64,000 nucleotides of DNA from Macrostomum hystrix (Eukaryota > Platyhelminthes > Macrostomidae). The notes below the pieces were generated by a model, which was not told the origin of the DNA, ran no database searches, and saw only the letters and a program-made list of their open reading frames with translations. The first letter of the stretch is position 1, and every line of letters starts with the position of its first letter. The stretch covers positions 10,562,001 through 10,626,000 of the forward strand of contig CATNEN010000001.1 of the NCBI GenBank assembly GCA_950097015.1, in the 5' to 3' direction. Of this stretch, positions 1 to 11,717 are shown in pieces. Made by a program: the position numbers and the translations under genes.

Positions 1-27
1 TCTAAGCTAATACCAACTTGTCACGAA

Positions 28-3000
28 ATGGCACTCTTTAATACATCAGATACTAAATTATTGGATGATTATTACAAGCTTACTGTATCCATCGAAGGTA
101 GCCAGGACTTAAAGGACTTCGTTGTAAGTAGAAAATTTCCTTTTCTTCTTGTTTAAATTTATATGTCCATTTTAGTCTTAAAATATGAGCAATTAAATAC
201 TTAAGTCGTCTTTGTAGCTTTTTTAGTGACGCAATGAGTTGTACATGTAACTATCAAGCAATATAAACTGCGCAATTTCTGTTGTACATAGGTAGCTGAA
301 TTAGCCAATAGGGGAATGTAGATGTGGATGGCGCAAATATATTTAAGCAGTGAATATATTGTAGAGAAAAGGGCGATCTTCCATCCCGTTGTGTCCAACG
401 ACCACCATAACTAAATAAGCTACTAGTCTGGTAGTTGTTAATATTTTGCTAAAAATGTATACATTTTTCTACCTAAATGTTAATTGTAGCCAGCTATATT
501 ATTTTGTTTCCTTATAGACACTTAAATGCATAGCTATAACTATATTAAAAGGTCTTAAAATAATAAATGTAATTTTATTGAGTTCTAAGCATTTTTTATT
601 TTAAAACAATAATTATATTTCACAAAAATATTTACTTGCCTTTTACAACTTGAATCAACTTGTAGCATTTATTTTGTAAAGTTAGTTAAATGTTTGTTTT
701 AGTTAATTAAGTAAAAAAGTAATTATTAGTTTAGAAAAAGAAAAAAATAAGGTTTTTTTGCATAAAAATGTATGAATGAAATCAATTTGAATGTCTTAAT
801 GATATTGTTCATTTGCCCCCAATATTTGCCAGTTAAATTACATTTGTGGGGCAAATATTTTAAGTGTTTAAATTATTTGTTATCATCAAGCTAAACAGTC
901 TATTGTTTGTTTAATTTCAATAAAATGTATGAGTTGTGTTATTTTAATTTGCTAGCTGCTTCTAGTCTTTTTAATATGTTTTATCAATCATATAGGTGGT
1001 CAGTTTGTTAAAACTTTCAGATGGACTTGTAAACTCACAATCAATTTTTTTTCAAAGGAGTACATACTCAAAGTCAACCGGGGTGACACTGACTCCTGGA
1101 AGGTGTTGCGCCGTTACAATGACTTTGTCAGTTTGGACAATGTACTAAAAATCGCTGGCTACGATCTGCCACTGCCGCCAAAGAAGTGGGTTGGCAATAA
1201 AGATCGAGAATTTGTTGCCACTCGTCAAAAGGAATTGCAAAATTATGTGAATGTTCTGCTGAGCATTCCACTGCTGGAGCAGTCACTTCCTGTGAAACAA
1301 TTTCTTGATCCGGACAATTACTGCTTCAATTATCAAGGTTTGGAGATTTTTAATTTGTGGTTTATCTTTTGTAATTAATAGTTGAACAAAAATAGTCTAT
1401 CGAATCGATAAATTACAGAGATATCATTGCAACACGTCTCAATGGTGCTCAGATCAGAGAGTACATTTAAAGTACTTCAACCCTGCACTTTTATGGGTGA
1501 GAACTAGCGCACTGGAGTTCACAGAAATTATTCGTCTCATCCGGCCAGTTTTATTATTATTATTTTGTTTTAACTAATTTTCAATGATTTAGGAACTAGG
1601 ATTCGAAAGACCTACTTCTCGGCAGAAAGTGCGCTAGCCACTGACAGATGCGAATACGTTATGACCTGGGTGAGATTGGCTTCTTTAACTAATCACTGAA
1701 TTAACTCAGTAATCTGTTAATCAAATAGTACAATGGCTTAAACTAATTTTATTACTTAGGTTGGCTATGGGCCGTTCAGCAATTTGGATCAAAAGGACAC
1801 AGCCTCTGTTGTGTCCTGTCTCACCTCTATTAGTGTAAGTTTTTCATCGGAATTATCGAAAAAAGTTAACATAAGCTTTACTTTCTACTTGAAGTAGATC
1901 AGTTCAAATTTTGCATAATTTCATTTTAGCATCCATTCATCTCGAATGCCAACATTTGCGGCGCGGTCAAGCACGGCTTCTACTGCGTTAGACAATTCGA
2001 AAGACAGGGTTCGATTCGCGATCTAATCCACAAAGTTAGCTAATTATACATTTGCTTTAACTTTTTTTCATTTAATTGATCTAGCCTAACCAAGCTAACC
2101 GTTGTTTACTAAATAATAAACTGTCAGACAAAGCCGAAGTCTGACTGCCTGCGCAAATACGGCAAACAGAAAGGATCCGGCGGACTTGGCGGCCTCGGGG
2201 TGCCGCAAATTCAAGCATTCGGCCGACAAATTCTCGAAGCTTTGAAGTTCATGCAATCTAAGGGATTCCCCTACGGTGAGTGGACTTGGCTGAATCAGTT
2301 TGAGAATCTAAACAGTTTTAAAACACCCGAAAAATCACTGTCATAACTAAATAAAATCGACCTAGATAGATAATCCAATCGGTCACCTGTTCATTTAGAT
2401 AAATAATCCAATCGGTCACCTGTTCATTTAGATTGATAATCCAATCGGTCACCTGTTCATTTAGATAAATAATCCAATCGGTCACCTGTTAATCTAGATA
2501 GATAATCCAATCGGTCACCTGTTAATCTAGATAGATAATCCAATCGGTCACCTGTTAATCTAGATAGATAATCCAATCGATCGCCTGTCAATCTAGATAG
2601 ATTATCCAATCGATCACCTGTTAATCTAGATAGATAATCTAATCGATCACCTGTTAATCTAGATAGATAATTCAATCGATCACCTGTTAATCTAGATAGA
2701 TAATCCAATCGATCGCCTGTCAATCTAGATAGATAATCCAATCGATCACCTGTTAATCTAGATAGATAATCCAATCGATCACCTGTTAATCTAGATAGAT
2801 AATCCAATCGGTCACCTGTCAATCTAGATAGATAATCCAATCGATCACCTGTTAATCTAGATAGATAATCCAATCGATCACCTGTTAATCTAGATAGATA
2901 ATCCAATCGGTCACCTGTTAATCTAGATAGATAATCCAATCGGTCACCTGTTAATCTAGATAGATAATCCAATCGGTCACCTGTTAATCTAGATAGATAA

Positions 3001-6000
3001 TCCAATCGGTCACCTGTTAATCTAGATAGATAATCCAATCGGTCACCTGTCAATCTAGATAGATAATCCAATCGATAACCTGTTAATCTAGATAGATAAT
3101 CCAATCGATCACCTGTTAATCTAGATAGATAATCCAATCGATCGCCTGTCAATATAGATAGATAATCCAATCGGTCACCTGTTAATCTAGATAAATAATC
3201 CAATCGGTTACCTGTTAATCTAGATAAATAATCCAATCGATCACCTGTCAATCTAGATTGATAATCCAATCGATCGCTTGTCAATATATAGATAATCCAA
3301 TCGATCACCTGTTAATCTAGATAGATAATCCAATCGGTCACCTGTCAATCTAGATAGATAATCCAATCGATCACCTGTTAATCTAGATAGATAATCCAAT
3401 CGATCACCTGTTAATCTAGATAGATAATCCAATCGATCGCCTGTCAATATAGATAGATAATCCAATCGGTCACCTGTTAATCTAGATAAATAATCCAATC
3501 GGTTACCTGTTAATCTAGATAAATAATCCAATCGATCACCTGTCAATCTAGATCGATAATCCAATCGATCGCTTGTCAATATATAGATAATCCAATCGAT
3601 CACCTGTTAATCTAGATAGATAATCCAATCGATCGCCTGTTAATCTAGATAGATAATCCAATCGGTCACCTGTTAATCTAGATAGATAATCTAATCGGTC
3701 ACCTGTTAATCCAGATAGATAATCTAATCGATCGCCTGTCAATATAGATAGATAATCCAATCGGTCACCTGTCAATCTAGATAGATAATCCAATCGTTCA
3801 CCTGTTAATCTAGATAGATAATCCAATCGATCGCCTGTCAATATAGATAGATAATCCAATCGGTCACCTGTTAATCTAGATAGATAATCCAATCGGTCAC
3901 CTGTTAATCTAGATAGATAATCCAATCGGTCACCTGTCAATCTAGATAGATAATCCAATCGGTCACCTGTCAATCTAGATAGATAATCCAATCGGTCACC
4001 TGTTAATCTAGATAGATAATCCAATCGATCACCTGTTAATCTAGATAGATAATCCAATCGATCGCCTGTCAATCTAGATAGATAATCCAATCGATCACCT
4101 GTTAATCTAGATAGATAATCCAATCGGTTACCTGTCAATCGAGATAGATAATCCAATCGGTCACCTGTTAATCTAGATAGATAATCCAATCGATCACCTG
4201 TTAATCTAGATAGATAATCCAATCGTGCAATTCGCATACGTCAGGTCACCTGCATCTCGGCAATGTGCTGGTATCTGAGAATGGCTGCAAGCTAACAGAC
4301 CTTGAGAACGGTCTATTAGGCCTTAGCTGTGCTTTGCGTCAGCGAGTTTTGTCATTAAAACGACTGCGCTCTTTTGAAGACATCGATGTCTACTCATTTG
4401 GCCATTGCCTGTACGAAATGGCTACTGGTCAGATGCTCACATCGTCCTTTGTTGATACGCACTCGTTAAACTGTTCGACTGATCTGAGTAAGTAATGAAG
4501 GATCATGTAGATTAGTTTTTTGAAAAAATATCTGAAACACTAATCTGAAATTACAGAGAACATTATTCAGTCGATTTTAACCGAAGACGCTGTTAAAGCT
4601 GGTCTGCCTACTATTGGAGAACTGCTTGAGAACCCGTGAGATTTCTTGTTGCTTAATACCGATTTATGTACAGATTTGTAGATGGTCATACTGATTAAAT
4701 GGCAGATGGTCATGACAGTGGATGAGCAGATGGTCATGACAGTGGATGAGCAGATGGTCATGACAGTGGATGAGCAGATGGTCATGACAGTGGATGAGCA
4801 GATGGTCATGACAGTGGATGAGCAGATGGTCATGACAGTGGATGAGCAGATGGTCATGACAGTGGATGAGCAGATGGTCATGACAGTGGATGAGCAGATG
4901 GTCATGACAGTGGATGAGCAGATGGTCATGACAGTGGATGAGCAGATGGTCATGACAGTGGATGAGCAGATGGTCATGACAGTGGATGAGCAGATGGTCA
5001 TGACAGTGGATGTCCTCTCCTCACCTTACAGTTTCTTCGCCTCCACCCCCGTGCACTACCTGGCCAAGCCGCAGTGGAAGATCGCAGGCCGAGCCAAGGA
5101 GGTCCTGACCGCCTACAAGGCCGCTCTGGAGTTCCGCCTGAGGGAGGACCAGCGCCAGCTGAGCCTTGTCAAGCGAAGGTCGCGAGCCGCAAACCTCAGC
5201 GAGGAGGAGAGACGGTCGAGACGGTCTGCCAGAACTACGGTGAGTGAACTGAATTCACGTGATTCATCTCGCAACCTCAGCATATCTTATAATTGTTTTG
5301 TAAATTTCATATTTTTTATTGGATAGAGAATTTATTTCAATTAATTTGCAGACTTCGGAAAATTCCGCCCAGAAAGCTACTGGTATGTGCATGATCGTTT
5401 TTTAGATTTTGTTAACATCTCAGGTTCTTGTAGAACTTTTCTTGAAATATCGCTGAATGCTCGTTGTCACTGTTCAGTCGCGTCTACCATAGTCGTATCA
5501 TTAGTATAGTTTCGATCGATTAAATTAGACACAGGCCTCATCACAGTATAAATCAAACAAAAACACCCACCTCACTACAATATCGATCGAAAAAACACCC
5601 ACCCCATTCCGATATCGATCGTAATTAAACACCCACCCCAATCCATTATCGATCGAATCAGAATCTTATCACTCTGATATAGATTAACTAATACGACACC
5701 CACCCACTGCAGTATCGTCCGAATTAGCCTACGAAAATATTTACTACAAACGCCACTCCAATATAAATTAAAATTAACAACAGCACCCAACACAGTCCAA
5801 TCCACTTTTTGATTCCCAACAATTAAAAATCGTTCCAGCAGTTAGCCAGCAGGCGCCGCCTCCACCACCGCCAGTTGCGCCGCCGGCGCCGCCGCCTCCA
5901 GAAATATCGCCGCTGGGAGACGCGGCAGGCGGCAGCGGTCAGGCCCGCGGCGCGTTGTTCTCGGATATAACAAAATTTCGCAAGGACGGTCTAAAAAAGG

Positions 6001-6035
6001 CGACCACCAATGATAGAAGCCAACCAGCCGTATGA
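28..6035 (+). CDS. PXK: PXK-like PX-domain pseudokinase with C-terminal WH2 motif (12 exons)
   Basis: Exons: 28-123, 1058-1337, 1419-1496, 1593-1669, 1760-1834, 1930-2034, 2128-2275, 4245-4487, 4557-4635, 5032-5239, 5352-5382, 5839-6035. All junctions are GT-AG and in phase, giving 538 residues against about 580 in human PXK. The PX domain (about residues 15-125) shows RRYNDF, LPLPPKK and the KQFLDP end. The protein-kinase-like domain (about 150-400) has HLHLGN in place of the catalytic HRD loop and DLEN in place of DFG, as in human PXK, so it should be a pseudokinase. Then come a basic coiled stretch with EEERRSRRS, a proline-rich run, and a WH2 actin-binding motif (ARGALFSDITKF) near the C-terminus. 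The family acts on endosomes in receptor trafficking; that is known of the family, not shown here. The start ATG at 28 aligns with the family N-terminus, though the frame is open upstream to the window edge. Introns 7 and 9 contain large minisatellites. Confidence 0.93.
124..1057 (+). other. PXK intron 1
   Basis: This is AT-rich intron sequence between a GTAAGT donor at 124 and a pyrimidine-rich acceptor ending at 1057. It has no gene-like ORF or transposon. The only structure seen is a small hairpin-capable pair near 811-859 (atttgcccc / ggggcaaat). Confidence 0.7.
2355..4226. repeat. 33-bp minisatellite in PXK intron 7
   Basis: About 56 tandem copies of a 33-bp unit (core gataatccaatcggtcacctg, followed by ttaatctagata) fill the intron between exons 7 and 8. 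The main variants are gatcacc/ggtcacc/gatcgcc and ttaatc/tcaatc. A shortened unit with cgatcgcttgtcaatata occurs at 3271 and again at 3566 in the same variant context, so a block of about 295 bp (nine units) was duplicated inside the array. Because 33 is divisible by three, long repeat-only ORFs appear on the minus strand; they are not genes. Confidence 0.97.
4682..5015. repeat. 24-bp minisatellite in PXK intron 9
   Basis: About 13 to 14 almost identical copies of a 24-bp unit (gatggtcatgacagtgg + atgagca) lie between PXK exons 9 and 10. The low divergence indicates recent expansion or ongoing homogenisation. The array ends about 17 bp before the exon 10 acceptor at 5030-5031, and its frame stays open into exon 10, but a retained intron would meet a stop just after exon 9 (CCG TGA). 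Confidence 0.96.
5560..5760. repeat. Degenerate tandem repeat in PXK intron 11
   Basis: Four or five degenerate units share acacccacccc followed by tatcgatcg, spaced roughly 30-65 bp apart. This looks like an older, decayed minisatellite compared with the other PXK arrays. Confidence 0.6.
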
Positions 6036-7660
6036 TGCTGACTTGGCTCCCATTTTAGCATTGTTGATGAAGCGAACAATTGATCAAGTTCAAACACCTA
6101 TTCTATGATTATGTTTTCAAGTTATTTGTTAATTTCATTCGGTTAAGTATTAATTGGTGTCTATTTGCCTTAAGTTGTGAAAAATCAAATTTTCACATTA
6201 GAAAATTGTCATTAGAAAAACTTGGAAACTTGGACACATAATTCATTACAATATGCTACATATCCCTTTACTTTAAATTTGTTTTTAAATTTAGTGTTAA
6301 AATTTCGTTTATGTGTACACACTAGATAATCCTATAGTTACAGGTGTAACGATTTCTTATGCAACATATTGAGTCCTCGCAGTAAGAGCCCGTTTATACG
6401 GCAGTGAGCCAATTCCGGCCGAGTCAAAATATATTTAAGTTTAACAGAGCGATAAGGAAGGGGGGTTGGCTAGAAGGGTAACATGTGCGCGGACTGGCCA
6501 GAGTTAAGAGATGAAACGCAGGGGAAGGAAAGAGAGACGAGGTGAGAGCCAATCAGAGCCGAGAGAGAAGATAAGGCTAATAAATTGAACAGGCAGGGGG
6601 GAGAGAGGAGAGAGTACATTAAGAGGGCGCGCGAAATGAGAAACCAGGGAGAAGTTAATACAACAGGTGTTTATTTCGTTTATTTAAATCTCTAGCTGTA
6701 GCTTCATGCCAATGTCTGATTTCTTAACATACTTAATAATGAACTCCACTCCACTTTGCCATTTATCCAGTGCCAGAAACCGATTTTTAGTTATAAAAAA
6801 TGCTTGTCACCCACTTTTCAGTGTCAAGAAAAGTTTTTTGTCGTTATTTGCCGTTATTACACAGTAATATGTGCGCATTGTATTGTACCGATCAGCATCC
6901 ATATGAATTGATTTCCATATATTTGTGTCTAATTTTTCGTGGATCAAATTCGTAGCGCTGTGCTATAATTATTTTAATAATAAACTAACTAAAAAAAGAA
7001 ATAATAGCGTTATCTATATATAAAGATTTGATTCTGCTATAATACTAGAGTATTTGTATTGAATTGACCTCGTTGTAACATACATACATCATACTGCTAG
7101 TGAGAAAACTTGTTTGATAAAATATATATATTATTAACATATAAAACGGGTACAGAAATCTTGAACCTAATTTGATTTGCTGATGAGCCTAGTCTAAAAA
7201 TAGACAGCATGTACATGTAGTGCGCGGAGTGAGGTGGGCCAGATGTACATTTAACAACCGAAACTCAGGCACCGTTATATTATTAGTTTATTATATACAA
7301 GCATAGATAAAAACCATTAAATAAACAGAGTAAGAAATTTACAACTTTTTCCGAGCTCAAACTAAATGTAATGTAATGAACTTCAGGTAAAAACAATTGT
7401 CAGGAGAGATTTTGTAAAACCAAAGACTTTTCCATTTGGAATGACACAATCAACGATTTTAATGCGAGCTCGTACATGTTAGATTGGCTTGCGATCACAG
7501 AATAAGTATGGACTTGTTTTTAGCTACTGAAATGATTAATATTGTCAAGGATTATATATTAAAATAATGGATAATGAATATTAAATAAAAAAGCAACTAA
7601 TTAAATAAAAAAATTTAAAGACAGATAAAAAGCATCTCTATACATGTAATACGCGAAATT
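6036..7660. other. Intergenic region between converging PXK and BRWD-related genes
   Basis: This is the 3' flank of PXK, AT-rich for the most part. Candidate polyadenylation motifs include AATAAA at 6979-6984, but none is close enough to the stop codon to be convincing. A purine-rich, GC-richer stretch lies at about 6400-6660. No coding exon was recognised. Confidence 0.5.
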
Positions 7661-7676
7661 CACTGATTCAGCATGT

Positions 7677-8115
7677 AACATGAGTCACAGTCACTATGCT
7701 ATGACTCATCTGACTGAGTGACAGTGTGGCATGAGTCACAGTCACTATGCAATGACTCATCTGACTGAGTGACAGTGTGGCATGAGTCACAGTCACTATG
7801 CTATGACTCATCTGACTGAGTGACAGTGTGGCATGAGTCACAGTCACTATGCAATGACTCATCTGACTGAGTGACAGTGTGGCATGAGTCACAGTCACTA
7901 TGCTATGACTCATCTGACTGAGTGACAGTGTGGCATGTGTCACAGTCACTATGCTATGACTCATCTGACTGAGGGCCAGTGTGGCATGTGTCACAGTCAC
8001 TATGCTATGACTCATCTGACTGAGGGACAGTGTGGCATGAGTCACAGTCACTATGCTATGACTCATCTGACTGAGTGACAGTGTGGCATGTGTCACAGTC
8101 ACTATGCTATGACTC
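7677..8115. repeat. 51-bp minisatellite next to the BRWD-related stop codon
   Basis: About 8.5 copies of a 51-bp unit containing gagtcacagtcactatg and catctgactgagtgacag. The unit includes several TGACTCA/TGAGTCA-like palindromes (AP-1-type sequence by chance or function). The array abuts the stop codon (8117-8119) of the minus-strand BRWD-related exon, so it would be the start of that transcript's 3' UTR. Confidence 0.95.
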
Positions 8116-8116
8116 A

Positions 8117-9940
8117 TTAGCGCAGAGCACCAGGCACCATTGCAAGCAGGCACTCTCTACCCGGAGCCATCAGCAAGCGGTACAAGGCAGTCCTGGGATT
8201 CGGCAGTCGCCCATCTTTGACATAAATGCGGCAGCAGGCGGCGACAGTGTCGCATAAAAGACTGGCCCGCTGTACATTCAGAGCGGCCTCTATTGTCTCC
8301 TGGCTGTCTCCGAGGCGATAGGCCAGACGCAACCGGCAACGATAATTGGTTAGCAGCACGGCCATGTCGCATAGGACAGATAATAGATGCCGGTATTGGC
8401 CTAAACGCAATCGTTTTACAATTGAGGAAAAGCTGATAGGAAAGAATTGTGGGGCGCAGCGGCTTAGTCGACCAGTTAGAGGACGCCGGCGACGTGTTCG
8501 ACAATCGGAAAGAAATGCTACAGGAAATAGGTAACGCCACCGATTTCTGCCGAATTCCTCTAAGCAGTTCAGCGTGTTTCTCAACGATTCCGATTGGTTA
8601 TTGCTCCCCTGCGTAGATTTTCTTATGGTACTACTGCAAGTACTAGTTGGCTGATCAGCAAATGCGGAACTGCAGATTTTTGTTAGCTGCAATGCGTTTC
8701 AGTATTGAACTGTCTTTAATGATGTGTATTGGGAACCCATGGGATGGGTGAGAATGATTTCAGATGGATGAGATAGGATTTGCGATGGGTGAGATAGGAT
8801 TTGAGATGGGTGAGATAGGATTTGAGATGGGTGAGATAGGATTTGCGATGGGTGAGATAGGATTTGCGATGGGTGAGATAGGATTTGAGATGGGTGAGAT
8901 AAGATTTGAGATGGGTGAGATAGGATTTGAGATGGGTGAGATAGGATTTGAGATGGGTGAGATAGGATTTGAGATGTGTGAGATAGGATTTGAGATGGGT
9001 GAGATAGGATTTGAGATGTGTGAGAATTATTTGAGACGGGTTAGAATGATTTGAGATGGATGAGATAGGATTTGAGATGGGTGAGAATGATTTGAGACGA
9101 GTGAGAATAGTTTGAGACGAGTGAGAATAGTTTGAGACGAGTGAGAATAGTTTGAGACGAGTGAGAAAGCACATAGCTACATAATTTAAAATCAGCACTC
9201 ACAGGGCGCATGTGCCATGGGCTGACGAAGTTGTCGCATCCGTTATTGCTGGATTCAGAATCCCAGCTGACCCTGATGCAGCGCCAACCGCTAACTAATC
9301 TGGACTTTACAAAGCCCTTCACTGTGCCGCGACACGGCGTCCTTCTAGCGTTGTCATGGCAACAATGAGAATTTTCGCATAGAAGCCGATCGCCAACATT
9401 CCAGCAGTGCCGCTGCATAGCCTTATTATAGTCGCTTAGCGGAACAAGAAACTCGGGAGCTAGCCTGGGGCTCAACACAGGCCAGGCAATCTCAAAGGCC
9501 CTGGTCGACTCTCCGCCGCAACCAGTCAGCAGCGGCTGCAGACGAAGCCTCAGCAACCAAGCCGATCCTCGACGCCGTTTATTCCTGCTGTAACAATAGC
9601 GAATGCCGACAACTCGAACTGGCTGACGGGCCGGTGGTTGGCTGACGTCAGCCAGGCCATTGTCAGCAAGCCACGAGGCGTGAGCATCGCGCAGGTAGAC
9701 TGCCAGATCGCCAACCTGCGGAGCGAAGCAGGTCTTCGCCGGTTTGAATCGCTTCGCCGGACGCGCGCTGTGTTCATCGGCAGACGTCGGAGCGTGTCTT
9801 TTAAGAAGTACAACAGGCTCCGAATGAAATATCTGATCCCATTCTTTGGGATTATTGGACAGTCCGACAACGGACAGGCCGGCAAAGCTAGGCGACAAGC
9901 GACGAAGGCGAATCTGCAGTTGCGGCATCGACTCGATTGG
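8117..9940 (-). CDS. BRWD-related cryptic-Tudor plus degenerate bromodomain module (two exons, partial or duplicate)
   Basis: Two phase-compatible exons on the minus strand: 9940-9203 (246 codons, acceptor TTCAG, donor GTGAGT) and 8686-8117 (ending in TAA). The first matches the cryptic Tudor region of BRWD/PHIP proteins: FAPQVGDLAVYLRD, VVGIRY, WNVGDR, then VSWDSES and a SPWHMRPV end. The main gene at 15255-16723 has the parallel PQIGDEIVYFRQGH, WKVGDR and KWDSEG. The second exon has a bromodomain-like helical part (IVKRLRLGQYRHLLSVL) but no clear acetyl-lysine-binding Asn. The exon 18 stop of the main gene at 11718 lies upstream, so this is either a truncated tandem paralogue or extra 3' exons reached through a weak GTGCGT donor. 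No start or upstream exons were found for it. Confidence 0.7.
8745..9170. repeat. 21-bp minisatellite in the BRWD-related intron
   Basis: About 18-20 copies of a 21-bp unit (gatgggtgagataggattt plus two bases), changing at about 9060 to a gagacgagtgagaatagttt variant. It fills the single intron (8687-9202) of the BRWD-related module. Confidence 0.93.
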
Positions 9941-10119
9941 CTGAAGAATAACAAGTCACGGTTGGGATTTTAAAGTACTTTTTCTAAGACAATCAATAAT
10001 CTGGCATGACTTCTAAAGTCAAGATTTATGATCAAAGATGTTAAGAAATAGATCGAATGAAGAAATTTGATAAGGTTTGGATTAAAACAATGTCACTACA
10101 ATTTAGCATTTAGGAATTT

Positions 10120-10640
10120 GACGATAGGGGCTTTCAAACTAGAAATGAGATAGAGATTTGGGATTTAGAAATGGGATTGGGATTTGGGTATAGAAATAGG
10201 ATTGGGATTTACGATTTAGAAATGAGATTGAAATTGGGGATTTAGAAACGAAATTGGGATGTGGGATTTAGAAATGGGATTGGAATTTGGGATTTAGAAA
10301 CGGGATTGGGATTTGGGATTTAGAGATGAGATTGGGATTTGGGATTTAGAAATGGGATTGGGATTTGGGATTTAGAAATGAGATTGGGATTTGGGATTTA
10401 GAAATGGGATTGGAATTCGGGATTTAGAAACGGGATTGGGATTTGGGATTTAGAAATGGGATTGGGATTTGGGATTTAGAAATGAGATTGGGATTTGGGA
10501 TTTAGAAATGGGATTGGAATTTGGGATTTAGAAATGGGATTGGGATTTGGGATTTAGAAATGAGATTTGGATTTGGGATTTAAAAATGGGATTGGAATTT
10601 GGGATTTAGAAATGGGATTGGGATTGGGATACTCAGTTTT
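10120..10640. repeat. 26-bp minisatellite
   Basis: About 19 copies of a 26-bp unit built from gattgggatttgggattt and agaaatgg, with A/G variants. It lies between the main BRWD gene and the BRWD-related exons. Confidence 0.93.
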
Positions 10641-10644
10641 CTAT

Positions 10645-11200
10645 TAATTTTAATAAGAAAAATTAAATAATTTAACACAAACTGACAGCTGTTGAACAAT
10701 ATAACTTTATGTACATTTCCTGGTGGTAATCACTACACCGACATACACAAAAAATCAAAGGTGTTTTATTGAAAGTTTTAAACACAGAAAATTGGCACGT
10801 AACCAACATTAGCATATTCGGGAAATTAAAAATAAGATGCGAATATAAATTTAAGAAAAGTTTGTTTGCAGCAAATTTACGCCCTGTAAAGTCTTTAGTT
10901 ATTGATGTAAATATATCTGCACACTATTTAATCAAACATAGATTTCCAATAAGTTAACCAAAGTACAGAATGTACTTTAATGAAAGGAATTTCAAACGGC
11001 AGGAGAGAATGAAAATGAATTGTTAGAATTTACACAGACAAGCATTTATTTTGTATGCTTATAAAAAAGTTACTAAAAATGCAAAAAATATAACAGAAAA
11101 TATTTATACATGCTTCTTAAAACTAGATACTACTTTGCCTTCAGTAGTATAACAAGAAAATATATAGTGCTATAATACAAGAAACACTAAGTACTATAAG
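10645..11200. other. Non-coding stretch between BRWD 3' end and related module
   Basis: AT-rich sequence without a recognisable exon, transposon or tandem repeat. A 62-codon plus-strand ORF at 10769-10957 shows no recognisable family and is probably chance. Confidence 0.5.
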
Positions 11201-11204
11201 GGTG

Positions 11205-11605
11205 TTGAAGCATTGTGATTTGAGTGTCTGATTCAATACTTGAAGGTCGGGGGTTCGATTCCCGGCTTCACTGGAACAATTTTGGTCCTTTGGCCACATT
11301 TATTTAGGGCGCAGCCGCGGAGAGAAGGCTTGGTGGCTTGTCGTGCAATTAATACCCCTAAGGGCGAACCTCCTAGGCACATTGAAAGTGTACGCTGCCA
11401 GACGATGAGAAGTCAGGGCAGATGTGCACACCCGAGTGAGCGTGTGCTCCGGAGTCAGCGAAATGGGCAGAATTGCCTCCTCGCTGGCTGCGGGTCTAGT
11501 GTCACCAGATGATGTGCCATTGCCCGCAGCCCTCCTATTATTATTATTATTATTATTTATCCAACTATAAAAATAAGGTACCAGCATCAGCTGGTATAGT
11601 GATTT
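11205..11605 (+). mobile_element. Nested SINEs: family 1 inserted in family 2
   Basis: The outer element starts with a tRNA-like promoter part (gtcgggggttcgattcc, a B-box) and runs to about 11290, matching the family 2 SINE at 54765-55060. At gtccttt it is interrupted by a family 1 body (gccacatttattt, gcgcagccgcgg, ctcctcgctggctgcggg) that ends in an ATT-repeat tail at about 11550. After the tail the family 2 sequence resumes (taccagcatcagctgg). Confidence 0.75.
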
Positions 11606-11717
11606 TCGGTGGCCAATAACTGTACAAGCTGTGCAAAGTCGTGTGATAATTTTTTATCTAACCGGATTTTTCGCGCGAGTTTAAATTCTAGAAAATTGGG
11701 GACAAAGGTAGTTGAAG

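Noticed and set aside
2457-4237. Long minus-strand ORFs of 11-residue repeats
   Set aside because: They exist because the 33-bp unit is a multiple of three and stop-free; the region is an intron of PXK on the other strand.
4682-5326. PXK exon 10 extended upstream through the 24-bp array
   Set aside because: The acceptor at 5030-5031 restores the family sequence exactly; a retained intron hits TGA right after exon 9.
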